DNA of 35,923 bases from Deltaproteobacteria bacterium (GCA_020444075.1 JAHLLR010000052.1:1-35923); one strand, 5' to 3'. Positions 1-8,571 are shown, counted from the stretch's first letter. A program made the numbers and translations. The notes: generated by a model not told the origin, from the sequence alone.

Positions 1-79
1 TAGACTTGATCCGTGCCCGGTAACCGGTTTTCTCAGAGTGGAGATCCGGGGTTGGCCACGCTGGATGAATCAATAGCAT

Positions 80-361
80 GATCCGGGGTCGGACCACGCT
101 GGATGAACGATTATCAAGGATTCAGGATAACAACGGGGCTATATTCAAGGCTTAAAACGGTGTTTTCGAGGTCGAAAAGGGCGGTTTAAACGTGGTCGTC
201 GCCATATTTTTTTACAGGTCATAAACCACTGAACACACAGAATACACAGAAATTTTTCATCATCTTCGTCTTCCGTGTTTTCAGTGTATTCCGTGGTTAA
301 AAGGGAAATTAAACAAGCTAAAACGTAGACTTGATCCGTGCCCGGTAACCGGTTTTCTCAG
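80..361 (+). repeat. dispersed intergenic repeat, copy 1
   Basis: This stretch aligns along nearly its whole length with 5788-6058 and, at its ends, with 8766-9020. Shared landmarks in order are GGATGAACGATTATC, a TTTTCGAGG...AAAAGGGCGGTTTAA block, the ACCACTGAACACACAGA hairpin, and GTGCCCGGTAA.CGGTTTTCTCAG. All copies are in the same orientation. No ORF is conserved between copies, so it is a non-coding element of unknown mobility. Confidence 0.8.
224..298 (+). repeat. long imperfect hairpin in repeat copy 1
   Basis: Left arm 224-251 (AACCACTGAACACACAGA...) and right arm 271-298 (...CAGTGTATTCCGTGGTT) are imperfect reverse complements, forming a stem of about 27 bp with an AT-rich loop. The same hairpin occurs at 5922-5995 and 8941-9015. 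There is no T-tract right after it, so it is not a standard terminator. Confidence 0.75.
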
Positions 362-435
362 AGTGGAGATCCGGGGTTGGGCCACGCTGGATGAATCAAT
401 ACTTTGCTTTTGGTTCGATCCCCGATCCCGTGATC

Positions 436-1284
436 CTAAAATTCGGTAACCGGTTTCAGGGGGACTTCCGGATAGATCTGGCCGTGGGCCGGCGGCATGG
501 AATTGTAGACCCACTCGATATCCACGATACCCAGCGGAACCAGGCGGCGGCGTCTGAAGCCCCGAAAGGTGCCACGGATCAGTACGTCTTCCATTCCCAT
601 GGTCAGGCAGAAAACGGCAACCTTCGTTCCGGCCTCTATGCGGCGTAATTCCGCGCCGAAGGCCAGGGGTGCGAAGGCAAGCCGCCGGCTGTCGGCTGCC
701 TGGCACTGGACGACCGGCACCAGTTCCGGAAAGCCATTTGCTCCGATGTAGCTGATAAATTTCAGTGAGCCCATCCGGTTGAACAACCCTTCGGCAAAAG
801 GTTTCAAAATCCGGTCCGTGCGTCCGGTGGCGGCCCCACCCTTTCCCAGCCGGGTCAACAGGGCGCTGGCCACGATGCCGGCCATGGGAAGCGGCTCGGG
901 AATCGAGGTCTCCACCAGGTCCAGGTAGTGCACCGTATTGATGCCGAAGTAGGTGTTGTAGCGGAACATGGGGATATCATTGTAGCGCTGATATTCCGGG
1001 CCTTCCCGGCGCAGGTGCGTCCAGCGTGCCCGCCCGCGCCACATGCGGCGATCCATTGTCATGATTAAGAAAGCGATGCGGGGGTTCTGCTGGATATACT
1101 GCTTGCTGAGTCCCCGGCAGAACTCCCCCAGGGTGACCTGGTCGGGCCGGGGGGCCATGATCGACGTGATGAGCGAAACGTGGGGGTGGCCGTCCGGATT
1201 GATGCAGGCCACGATGCCGATTTTTTCGGCCGGTTCGAAAGCCTTCTGATCGTCTTTGGTGAAGCAGGGCCGTGTGGCGGTCAT
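436..1284 (-). CDS. pyridoxamine 5'-phosphate oxidase-like (PNPOx-fold) flavoprotein
   Basis: A 282-aa protein whose first ~130 residues look like a PNPOx split barrel (EKIGIVACINPDGHPHVSLI, then QYIQQNPRIAFLIMTMD), a fold that binds FMN, F420 or haem. The C-terminal half is less familiar and contains a second barrel-like stretch (LKFISYIGANGFPELVPVVQ). ATG at 1284 follows AGGAAGGA at good spacing. It starts 24 bp after the GRE activase stop, so it is the last gene of the FadR-GRE-activase operon. A role in electron supply, or in handling the GRE product, is inference only. Its final codons lie over CGGTAACCGGTTT, a 13-bp match to the repeat at 326-401, so the 3' end may have been touched by the repeat. 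Confidence 0.72.
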   Translation of the reverse strand: MTATRPCFTKDDQKAFEPAEKIGIVACINPDGHPHVSLITSIMAPRPDQVTLGEFCRGLSKQYIQQNPRIAFLIMTMDRRMWRGRARWTHLRREGPEYQRYNDIPMFRYNTYFGINTVHYLDLVETSIPEPLPMAGIVASALLTRLGKGGAATGRTDRILKPFAEGLFNRMGSLKFISYIGANGFPELVPVVQCQAADSRRLAFAPLAFGAELRRIEAGTKVAVFCLTMGMEDVLIRGTFRGFRRRRLVPLGIVDIEWVYNSMPPAHGQIYPEVPLKPVTEF

Positions 1285-1308
1285 GCGGTGCCGTCCTTCC
1301 TGGGTGTG

Positions 1309-2355
1309 TCAGGCAGGGGTTGCCTGTGTTGGCTGATCCGTTTCCGCATCGTCGGTTTCCGTGGGCATCCGGGTCGATCCGCTCCAATGCACGATATCCG
1401 GGTCGACGCCGGAGCGGCGGGCAATGCCGGCCAGCCGTTCCATCGTGGTTGGTGACAGCAGCGGGTGGGCTTTAAAGGGCCAGTCGCGATCCAGCCTCAG
1501 ATATTTGTCCCGGCAAAGATTGTTGAAGGCACACAGCTCCCAGCGCGTAACCGCGCCCTTCAAATGGTCGGCGATCCAGTGCCCGAGGCCGGCGATGTTG
1601 GCCTCTGTTGCCGTGGCATCCGGAATGACCGGCGTGCGGATCCACAGCGCCTGCGGAGTCGAACCGGCAGTCATGCGGGATCCAACGGCTTTCAGGTTGT
1701 CGAGGATCTGTTCGTTGGAACGTCCCGTAAACGCCAGGTGGCGGTCCGGGTCGATCTCTTTGAGGTCGTACAGAACCATGTCGGTGAAGGGCAGGAACTC
1801 GTCCAAGGCGCGGCGCGGATAGCACCCGCAGGTGTCGACCGCCGTGTGAATGCCTGCCTCTTTCAGGGTGCGAAAAAAAGCGGACAGGAAAGGCGCCTGC
1901 AGCCCGGGTTCGCCGCCGCCGGCCGTTACACCGCCCCCCGAGCTGGCAAAATAGGCCCGATCCTTGAGGACTTCGTGAACCAGGTCGTCGAGGCGCCAGC
2001 ACGTACCGATGAGCTCCAGGGCTGTCGAGGGGCATTCAACGGCGCATTGCCCGCATTGCGTGCAGCGCGACCGGTCGATGGCCAGGCCGCCTTCCAAAAG
2101 GGTCAGGGCCGTCTCCGGGCAGACGGAGCAGCAGGTTCCGCAGCCGATGCAACGACTGGCGATCCAGTGCAGCTGGGGCCGTGCGGAAATGCTTTCCGGG
2201 TTGTGGCACCAGGCGCAGGCCAGGCTGCAGCCCTTGAAAAAGACCGTGGTGCGGATGCCCGGCCCGTCTTCGGTGGAAAGCCTTTGAATTTCAAACACCA
2301 TCGCTTGCGGATGAGGCGTGCAGCCGTTGGGCGGATGGTTTTCAATAACGCGCAT
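1309..2355 (-). CDS. glycyl radical enzyme activating protein (radical SAM)
   Basis: A 348-aa activase that uses S-adenosylmethionine and a 4Fe-4S cluster to place the glycyl radical on the adjacent GRE. The radical-SAM motif is CX3CX2C at C43, C47 and C50 (KGCSLACAWCHNP). Two ferredoxin-type insertions follow (C69/72/75/79 and C98/101/104/108), which is the usual layout of activases for GRE eliminases and decarboxylases, unlike the shorter PflA. GGGVTAGGGEP replaces the common GGGVTxSGGEP. ATG at 2355 has AAAGGA upstream. A start at the internal Met19 would begin closer to the family norm but has no ribosome-binding site. It sits 26 bp downstream of the GRE and 24 bp before the PNPOx gene. 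Confidence 0.93.
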   Translation of the reverse strand: MRVIENHPPNGCTPHPQAMVFEIQRLSTEDGPGIRTTVFFKGCSLACAWCHNPESISARPQLHWIASRCIGCGTCCSVCPETALTLLEGGLAIDRSRCTQCGQCAVECPSTALELIGTCWRLDDLVHEVLKDRAYFASSGGGVTAGGGEPGLQAPFLSAFFRTLKEAGIHTAVDTCGCYPRRALDEFLPFTDMVLYDLKEIDPDRHLAFTGRSNEQILDNLKAVGSRMTAGSTPQALWIRTPVIPDATATEANIAGLGHWIADHLKGAVTRWELCAFNNLCRDKYLRLDRDWPFKAHPLLSPTTMERLAGIARRSGVDPDIVHWSGSTRMPTETDDAETDQPTQATPA

Positions 2356-2381
2356 AATCGTCCTTTACGGGCAACTTTCCG

Positions 2382-4898
2382 TCAATAGCCCTGATGGCTG
2401 ACCCGTTCGATGACCTCGTTCTGCAACTCCTTGCCGATGGCGGTGAAGTAGGCGTTATACCCGGTGATGCGCACCAGCAGATGGGGGTAATCCTCAGGGT
2501 GCTGCTGGGCATCCCGCAGCATGTCCGGATCGAGCATGTTCACCTGGAGGCAGGTGCCCCCGTTCTCCGCATACCCTTTAAGGAATGCCTTGAATTTGCT
2601 CCGGTGTTCGGGGTCGCGGATGATCGATGGATGAAAGGTGATGGTATGGCTGGCGCCGTTGGGCAGGCAGTTGAAGGTATCGCCCCAATCGGCCCGCCCG
2701 TCCGGGGCCCGTCCGCCCAGCACTTTGCCCACCGAGTTGGCGTTGGACGTGGGGCCCTTGATATCGGCACCGTTGGAGGGACAGATGGCATTGGACAGAA
2801 ACTGGCCCTGTGGCCGGCCGTTGGCGCTGGCCGCCATGACGAATCCGTCGCCGGCCCAGTAATTCCAACTGAGCATACCCGGCCGGAACTGGCGACGGGT
2901 TGATGTCGTGCGCTGCTGCCAGGTCAGGTCGCACCACAGGTCCATGACCCGTCGGGCCATGGCGTCGGCGTCGTCATCGTCGCGGCCGTACTTGGGGGCT
3001 TTGTTGCGGGCCATGGCCTGGAGCACCTCGAACCCCTGCCAGTTGGCTTTCAGGGCCTCGATCAGTTCCGCCATGGAACATTTCTGATTGTCGTATACCA
3101 GATATTTAATCGCCAGCAGCGAGTCCACGGTGGTGGCGTACGTGACCGCCTCAAGCGTGGTGAAACTCAATTCGGCCCCGCCCTGGGTGACATCCATCCC
3201 CTTCTCGGCGCATCCCCGGACCAGGCAGGAGAGATAGGGGGTGGGAAAAAACCGCGCCCTTACCGATTCCGAGGCTTCGTAGGTGTCGGCACACTTGCGG
3301 ATAATATATTCGGTTTGGGCCGTGTAGGCGTTCCAGAAGTCCTCCCAGCTTTCGTGGGCGGCTGCATTTCCGGTTGGCGGCCCGTCCTGGGCAATGGGTT
3401 CGGTCCTGCCGGTCATGGGATTGTGGAAGGCCAGCAGATCCCGGCCGCCGGTCAGGGCCAGTTCCACGGCTTTCAACAGGTTGAGGTTGTTATCCACCGT
3501 GCCGGACCGGTCATTGCCCACCATGGTGTTTTCCAGGCATCCCACCGGGGCATAGTCATGGACGTTGTCCAGGCGGATCAGGTCGCCGCATCCGGCCCGG
3601 GCGGATTCGCGCATCATGCCGGCCATGGACCGTTCGTCGAAATTCAGCAGGAAGGGCGCGCCCTGGCTGCCGGAAATCATGGCCACCACCTTGTCCAGAA
3701 GCGCCGGCGGTGTGCCGCGGTGCAGCCGCACGTTGGGCTTGGGCTCCAGGATGGGAGACATCTCGTCGATGACTTCCAGGATGGCGTAGGTCAGATCGTT
3801 GGTCATGTCCGTTCCGTCGGGACCCAGGCCGGACAGGGTGACGAGTTGACCGAACCCCGAGGTGATGCCCTGGCGGCCGTTGCGGATCATGGCGTCGTAA
3901 ACGGTGTTGCAGTGGATCCAGAAACATTTCAGGATTTCTTTGCCGAATTCGCGGTCCATGCCCTCCCTGAGGGAGACGTCCCAGTAAGGCAGCAGGTATT
4001 GATCGATGCGTCCGAAGGAGACGCCGGGGCCGGGGTAGTTCTCATCACTCATGACCAGCATGTGGTTGATCCACAGGGCCTGGACCGCTTCCCAGAAGGT
4101 GCGGGGCGGTTCCCAGGGGACGTGTTTCAGGTTGTCCGCCATCCAGCGCAGTTCCTGCCGCCGCTGCGCGTCATCGGTTTCATCTGCCAGGCGACTGCAC
4201 AGATCGCTGTAGGCCGCCGCCAGTTCGCGAGGCATGGCGGCAGCGGTCATCATGGCTCGCAATTGAGCCCCACGGGGGCTTTCGCGGTCGGTCCGGTTGA
4301 GATTCTCATAGCTTTGGGACAAATCGGCAGTGATTCCCCGCCAGCCTTTTTGCAGGGCCATGGCATGGTCCGGTACGAGGTGGCCGCTGGTGGCGCCGGT
4401 GTTGCCGTACCCATGGTCGTGAAACCACTTCATGCGGCTCCGGGCCCCGTTTTTTCCCAGCAGCGCGTCATCGAATGACTTCTGCTCCGTCTCCGTGAGG
4501 CACAGGGACGTCTGCAGGTTGAAGCGGGCTCCCGCGAGCAGATCGCCGGGCAGGATTTCACGGGGAACGTGACGCACCATTACGTCTTTGACAAACCAGG
4601 CCCGTCGTTCAGGCAGCGGCCAGGACCAGAATTCATCCGGCAGATCAATGTCACGGGCCGCCTGGCGGAATGATCCCCGCAAGGTTTGCAGGAGCGCATA
4701 CGTCTCCGGGACGATATAAAACGTCATCTCGTTGAACTGTACATCCCAGGGCGTGCCGGTTGACCAGGCGAGGAACTGGTTGTTCCATCGACGGTCGGCA
4801 CCCTGGAAGTAATAGTCCCGCAGCCACTGGATTCGCGGGGACAGCTGTCCCGGCGTTTTTAAAAGGGGCCTTTCCCGATTCCGATCAGCAGTGGTCAT
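2382..4898 (-). CDS. glycyl radical enzyme, eliminase/decarboxylase type
   Basis: An 838-aa member of the pyruvate formate-lyase-like superfamily. The glycyl radical loop is RITGYNAYF with Gly about 813, and the active-site thiyl Cys lies in VGCLEN (C about 454, E about 456), the GCxE arrangement of GRE eliminases and arylacetate decarboxylases. It lacks the double Cys of pyruvate formate-lyase. Other marked blocks are DVTQGGAELSFTTLEAVTYA and AICPSNGADIKGPTSNANS. From memory these recall the arylacetate (indoleacetate-type) decarboxylase branch, but I cannot verify this and the substrate is unassigned. No HPAD-like small subunit and no shell-protein genes are nearby, so it is probably cytosolic. 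The GTG at 4925 is in frame, but ATG 4898 follows GAGGAGG at ideal spacing and was chosen. Confidence 0.93.
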   Translation of the reverse strand: MTTADRNRERPLLKTPGQLSPRIQWLRDYYFQGADRRWNNQFLAWSTGTPWDVQFNEMTFYIVPETYALLQTLRGSFRQAARDIDLPDEFWSWPLPERRAWFVKDVMVRHVPREILPGDLLAGARFNLQTSLCLTETEQKSFDDALLGKNGARSRMKWFHDHGYGNTGATSGHLVPDHAMALQKGWRGITADLSQSYENLNRTDRESPRGAQLRAMMTAAAMPRELAAAYSDLCSRLADETDDAQRRQELRWMADNLKHVPWEPPRTFWEAVQALWINHMLVMSDENYPGPGVSFGRIDQYLLPYWDVSLREGMDREFGKEILKCFWIHCNTVYDAMIRNGRQGITSGFGQLVTLSGLGPDGTDMTNDLTYAILEVIDEMSPILEPKPNVRLHRGTPPALLDKVVAMISGSQGAPFLLNFDERSMAGMMRESARAGCGDLIRLDNVHDYAPVGCLENTMVGNDRSGTVDNNLNLLKAVELALTGGRDLLAFHNPMTGRTEPIAQDGPPTGNAAAHESWEDFWNAYTAQTEYIIRKCADTYEASESVRARFFPTPYLSCLVRGCAEKGMDVTQGGAELSFTTLEAVTYATTVDSLLAIKYLVYDNQKCSMAELIEALKANWQGFEVLQAMARNKAPKYGRDDDDADAMARRVMDLWCDLTWQQRTTSTRRQFRPGMLSWNYWAGDGFVMAASANGRPQGQFLSNAICPSNGADIKGPTSNANSVGKVLGGRAPDGRADWGDTFNCLPNGASHTITFHPSIIRDPEHRSKFKAFLKGYAENGGTCLQVNMLDPDMLRDAQQHPEDYPHLLVRITGYNAYFTAIGKELQNEVIERVSHQGY

Positions 4899-4967
4899 GG
4901 TGGTCCTCCTCGCCGGACAATCCACAGGTCGGTGTGGGTTGCCGGCATACTGGGGTCGTCTGTCAAA

Positions 4968-5705
4968 TCAACGGTTGCGGGACACCTTCTGCAGTTGATC
5001 GGCACCGTGGACAAGCATTTGACGCATGGTCGAGACGGCCGTGGCCTCATCATGGTTTTCGACGGCCCGGAGGATCTTGCGGTGAAATGCATGCACGGTT
5101 TTGACGACGGCCGGGTCTTCGAAGAACTGGGCCGCCAGGTTCAGATACACCTGTTTGAAGGAGTTGATCAGCATCGGGTAGATCAAATTGCCGGACGCGA
5201 GGGCCAGCAGATGGTGGAACCGGAAGTCCAGGGCGGTGATCCCGGCCACGTCCCGCAGCGGGCTTCGCATTTCTTCCGCGACCACCTCCTGCATGGCTTT
5301 CAGGTGTTCATCTTCCCGATGAAGGGCGGCCAGGCGGGCGGTCTCCACTTCGAAAAGCTGCCGCATGTTCAGCAGGCTTGTCTGGAGATCCGGTTCCAGA
5401 CGCCCCTGTTGATAGGACACCAGCGAGTTCAGCAGGGCCAAAGAGCCTTCCCGGCGATAATCATTGACCACCGCTCCGACGCGGGGAGTCAGGGTGACCA
5501 GGCCTTTGGCTTCCAGGTCGACCAGTCCCTTATGGACGACGGGGCGGCTGACCCCGAGGTTCAGGGCAAGTTCCCGCTCCGAGGGCAGCGTCTGGCCGAT
5601 TTTGAGTTGGCCTGACAGGATAAGCGATTCAAAACGTTCAATAAAAACATCTTTCAGACTGGGTGCCTGAATGGGGGCAAGTAGTTCCTGCATGGAGCCT
5701 CTCAT
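4968..5705 (-). CDS. GntR-family (FadR/FCD subfamily) transcriptional regulator
   Basis: A 245-aa regulator with an N-terminal winged helix (about residues 15-80, including PSERELALNLGVSRPVVHKG) and an all-helical FCD ligand domain. Metal-type residues such as DFRFHH (about 160) and AFHRKILRAV (about 215) are visible. FCD proteins usually sense organic acids and act as dimers. It is the first gene of the GRE operon, 69 bp before the GRE start, and its promoter carries a perfect FadR-like operator, so it probably autoregulates itself together with the GRE genes. ATG 5705 is taken; Met5 at 5693, with GAGAGG ahead of it, is an alternative start. Confidence 0.9.
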   Translation of the reverse strand: MRGSMQELLAPIQAPSLKDVFIERFESLILSGQLKIGQTLPSERELALNLGVSRPVVHKGLVDLEAKGLVTLTPRVGAVVNDYRREGSLALLNSLVSYQQGRLEPDLQTSLLNMRQLFEVETARLAALHREDEHLKAMQEVVAEEMRSPLRDVAGITALDFRFHHLLALASGNLIYPMLINSFKQVYLNLAAQFFEDPAVVKTVHAFHRKILRAVENHDEATAVSTMRQMLVHGADQLQKVSRNR

Positions 5706-5710
5706 GGTTT

Positions 5711-5723
5711 CTGGTATTACCAG
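5711..5723. promoter_or_regulatory. FadR-type operator (perfect palindrome)
   Basis: CTGGTATTACCAG is a perfect 6-1-6 palindrome with the TGGT-N3-ACCA core typical of FadR/FCD regulators. It lies just after the -10 element over the expected transcription start, so binding of the adjacent regulator should block initiation. Confidence 0.75.
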
Positions 5724-5728
5724 ATGCC

Positions 5729-5758
5729 ACTATAGGGGGGATTTTTCATTCCTGTCAA
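5729..5758 (-). promoter_or_regulatory. sigma-70-type promoter of the FadR-GRE operon
   Basis: Reading leftward, a perfect -35 TTGACA (5753-5758) is followed after 18 bp by a -10 TATAGT (5729-5734). The operator at 5711-5723 and the ATG at 5705 follow directly, leaving a very short leader. Confidence 0.75.
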
Positions 5759-5787
5759 CTATTTCCTTTGTTGCTGTATCCGGCGGC

Positions 5788-6058
5788 GGACCAACCAGGA
5801 TGAACGATTATCGGGGCGTTAGGATAAAAACAGGGCCATATTCAAGAATTGAAACGATGTTTTCGAGGCCCAAAAGGGCGGTTTAAGCGGGTGCGCCGCC
5901 ATGGTTTTTTAAGGGTTGGAGACCACTGAACACACAGAATACACAGAAACTTTTTTTCATCTTCGCCTTCCGTGTCTTCAGTGTGTTCAGTGGTTAAAAG
6001 GGAAAGCAAATGAACTTTGACGCAGACTTGATACGTGCCCGGTAAGCGGTTTTCTCAG
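5788..6058 (+). repeat. dispersed intergenic repeat, copy 2
   Basis: Alignable with 80-361 in the same orientation, ending in the same GTGCCCGGTAA.CGGTTTTCTCAG block. Copies 1 and 2 lie on either side of the GRE operon. It fills most of the gap between the regulator promoter and the diguanylate cyclase gene; the rest, 6059-6108, holds only a short open frame running to 6123. Confidence 0.8.
5922..5995 (+). repeat. long imperfect hairpin in repeat copy 2
   Basis: Left arm ACCACTGAACACACAGA... and right arm ...TCAGTGTGTTCAGTGGT (ending near 5995) pair over about 26 bp. It is better paired than in copy 1: changes in the right arm match the left arm, which suggests the structure is maintained. 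Confidence 0.75.
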
Positions 6059-6108
6059 CGCCCTGATTCCGGGCGACCTCGATCCGGCCTATGCCCTTGG
6101 CTGCCTGT

Positions 6109-8508
6109 TCATCGGCCTGCCGTGACAATCCTGTTGCGGCCGGTGCTCTTGGCCGCATACAGGGCTTCATCCACCTGGGTTATCAGATGATCCGCATGTC
6201 CGCCCTGTTCGGGAAAAGCGGCCACACCGATGGAAACCGTGACGGATAAGGACTTGTCGAGATATTTAACCCTCAGGGTGTTCTCGATCTCCTGCCGCAT
6301 GTGTTCGGCTTTGAGTTCGCTGTCTGCCAGCGACAAGCCCGGCATGATCAGAATGAACTCTTCACCGCCATACCGGCAGGCCACATCCTCGCCGCGAAGA
6401 TTGCCGGCCAGAAAGCTGGCCAGGTTTTTCAACACCAGATCCCCGGCATCATGGCCATAGGTATCGTTTACCGCCTTGAAATGATCCACATCCAGCATGA
6501 TGATGCCGATGGGCTTCGAAGCCCTTTGGGCGCGCTTGATTTCCCTTTCCAGGGTTTCCTGCATGTAGCGGCGATTGTACAGGCCGGTCAGGGGGTCCCG
6601 GACGGACAGCTCCTGGAGGCGTTCGCGCAATTTGAGATTTGCCAGGGCCAGGGACAGGTGATCCGCCACGGTCATGGCCAATCGTTCCATGGATTCCAAG
6701 CGCCGGTAGTGTTCGTCATCCCGCTGGTCGGGTTCCGGCCCGGAAAAGCTCAGATGCAGCATTCCCAGAACCTCCCCCTGGCCCATCATGGGCACGCACA
6801 GGGCGCCGAAAGGCGGAGGCGTCCGGATATGCGCACATGCCTGCCCCATCCCGGGTTTTTCCACGCGATGGGCCTTGCCCCGGCGAAGTCCCCAGCACTC
6901 CTCGGGCGGGAATATTTCTGCGCAGCCTTTAAAGTCACCCCATTTGGCGACTATTTCAAGGAGGTTTTTCGAAGAATGCAGCATATAAAGTCCACCGGGC
7001 TCGCTCGGCAAAAGCCCGCCGAGGGTTTCGGTGATCACCCCGAAGGTTTCGTCCAGGGTCCGGCAGGCTTGCAGCATGTCGCCCATTCGATTCAACAGGG
7101 CGATTTCGCGGTTGCGGGTTTCGAGCTCCTTGACCCAGGTGGTCAGTTTCGCATTCGCCGTTTCAAGCTGTTCGCTGATCCGGGAGCGCTCGTCGATTTC
7201 GCACTGCAGGTGTGAATTTTTTTCTTCGGCCTCCCGGGTGCGCTCGATGACTTTGTTGTCCAGCTCGTTGATGAAAGATTTCAGTTCGCCGACCATGCGA
7301 TTGAAGCCTGCGGCCAGAACGGAGATCTCATCATTGCCGCTGACCTGACACCGGGCGTCCAGATTCCCCTTTTCGACCTGCACGGTCATTTTTGAAAGCG
7401 TCTGAATGGGCACCAGCATTTTCTTGAGGTAGAGAACACTGAGGGCGATGAGGACAAGGGCCATCCCGAAGGAAACCCAGAAAACCCGGTTTCGAAGCTT
7501 GTTGGCGCTGCTGTTCAATTCATCCAGGTAAACCGATGAGGCAATATACCAGTCAAAGGGCGCGTAGTACCGCACCCAGGAAATCTTGTCATAAATATAA
7601 TTGTTTTTATCTTCGGGTCGGTCCCATGCATACCGCAGCATCGGGTCCGGATGATTGGCTACCGCCATCAGCTCCGCGCCGATGGATTCCCCGGTGATCG
7701 GATCGAGCAGTTTGGAAAAATTCGTATTTTCAATATTGGAATTGGGATGAATGATCATATTCATCCGGGAATCAAAAATATAGACATAGCCGGTTCGGGC
7801 AATTTTTGTCTTTTTAAGGAGGGTCCGCAACTCCTCGATCATTTTTGACCGGCGCCGGTCCACCTCCTGCTTGACGTCGTCGATATACAGTCCGGTGCCG
7901 ATCACCCAGTTCCAGGGCGAAAAATTCCGGCTGTAAGTCAGCTTTTCAACCGGTTCCTTTTCACCCAGCCGCCGCCACCAGTAAGAGGTATAGCCTTCCC
8001 CCCTGTCGCGGGCGACCGCCACCATGGGGGGGACGATCAGGTTCCCGTAAATATCCTTGACGCCCGAAAAATCGGTTTGATGCAGCTTCGGGTCCGGGTG
8101 GGAGATCAGCACGGAATGGTAATCCGAGACCCATACATAATCGTCCCGTCCGTATCTGAATTTGCGCATTTCCTCCAGGACGTTCTTCTTCGCATCCGCT
8201 TCCCGGGCAAGGTTTTGTTTGCATTTATCATAGGCGGCCCGGATATAGGATTCCTGAATCAGGGTAATGTTCTTCAACTGCCGCTTGTAGTCTTCCAGGG
8301 TTGAATCCCGATAGGCGGCTATGGCGGAATTTTGTGCATCCACGAGTTCATAGACATTATTCAGAATCGTTTTGGCCGAGGCCTCTTCAGTGGCATAGAC
8401 CGTTTTCTTGATCATCGGCACGCTTAAGCCATACAGCGCCACCGAACTGACAATTACAACGACGACGATGGACATAAAGAGTTTGCGGAACAGTATGGAC
8501 CTGAACAT
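6109..8508 (-). CDS. membrane diguanylate cyclase with Cache, HAMP, GAF and GGDEF domains
   Basis: A 799-aa signalling protein expected to make cyclic di-GMP. The order is a membrane segment at about 10-32, two periplasmic single-Cache-like units (DDYVWVSDYHSVLISHPDP and the GYVYIFDSRMNMIIHPNSN unit), a second membrane segment near 330, HAMP, a coiled coil, a GAF-like domain and a C-terminal GGDEF. The active site is GGEEF at about 714-718. An RxxD inhibitory site (RGED) lies five residues before it, so product inhibition is likely. DVDHFKAVNDTYGHDAGD supplies the metal and GTP residues. The frame is open for 51 more codons upstream, but ATG 8508 follows AAAAGGAG and begins directly at the membrane anchor. 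Confidence 0.92.
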   Translation of the reverse strand: MFRSILFRKLFMSIVVVVIVSSVALYGLSVPMIKKTVYATEEASAKTILNNVYELVDAQNSAIAAYRDSTLEDYKRQLKNITLIQESYIRAAYDKCKQNLAREADAKKNVLEEMRKFRYGRDDYVWVSDYHSVLISHPDPKLHQTDFSGVKDIYGNLIVPPMVAVARDRGEGYTSYWWRRLGEKEPVEKLTYSRNFSPWNWVIGTGLYIDDVKQEVDRRRSKMIEELRTLLKKTKIARTGYVYIFDSRMNMIIHPNSNIENTNFSKLLDPITGESIGAELMAVANHPDPMLRYAWDRPEDKNNYIYDKISWVRYYAPFDWYIASSVYLDELNSSANKLRNRVFWVSFGMALVLIALSVLYLKKMLVPIQTLSKMTVQVEKGNLDARCQVSGNDEISVLAAGFNRMVGELKSFINELDNKVIERTREAEEKNSHLQCEIDERSRISEQLETANAKLTTWVKELETRNREIALLNRMGDMLQACRTLDETFGVITETLGGLLPSEPGGLYMLHSSKNLLEIVAKWGDFKGCAEIFPPEECWGLRRGKAHRVEKPGMGQACAHIRTPPPFGALCVPMMGQGEVLGMLHLSFSGPEPDQRDDEHYRRLESMERLAMTVADHLSLALANLKLRERLQELSVRDPLTGLYNRRYMQETLEREIKRAQRASKPIGIIMLDVDHFKAVNDTYGHDAGDLVLKNLASFLAGNLRGEDVACRYGGEEFILIMPGLSLADSELKAEHMRQEIENTLRVKYLDKSLSVTVSIGVAAFPEQGGHADHLITQVDEALYAAKSTGRNRIVTAGR

Positions 8509-8549
8509 ACCGTGATGACTCCTTTTTCCGGCTGTTGGATGCCGGGGTT

Positions 8550-8571
8550 TTGAACCGCGAGAGCGAGTGCA
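8550..8571 (+). repeat. solo copy of a 22-bp repeat end
   Basis: This 22-mer starting TTGAACCGCGAGAGC matches 19 of 22 bases of the left terminal repeat of the element at 29866-30033, and 20 of 22 of its right end read in reverse complement. It lies just upstream of the diguanylate cyclase start. No partner end was found nearby. Confidence 0.6.

Larger units (their letters stand above)
1..401. repeat. 75/76-bp direct repeats framing an intergenic repeat unit
   Basis: Bases 1-75 recur at 326-401 with a single one-base indel, giving a direct repeat about 325 bp apart. The block 45-74 is itself echoed at 80-114, so the region has nested repetition. The window starts exactly at a repeat edge, so a tandem array may continue upstream. 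Apart from these repeats and the hairpin at 224-298, no gene is visible in 1-435. Confidence 0.85.

Noticed and set aside
224-298. Repeat hairpins as intrinsic terminators
   Set aside because: No T-tract follows the stems and their positions do not match gene ends in a consistent way.
3315-4478. 387-aa plus-strand ORF inside the GRE gene
   Set aside because: It is the mirror frame of a strongly conserved G+C-rich gene; its His/Gly/Val-rich composition is typical of such shadows.
4899-4925. GTG start nine codons upstream for the GRE
   Set aside because: The GAGGAGG site lies between it and ATG 4898 and serves the ATG.
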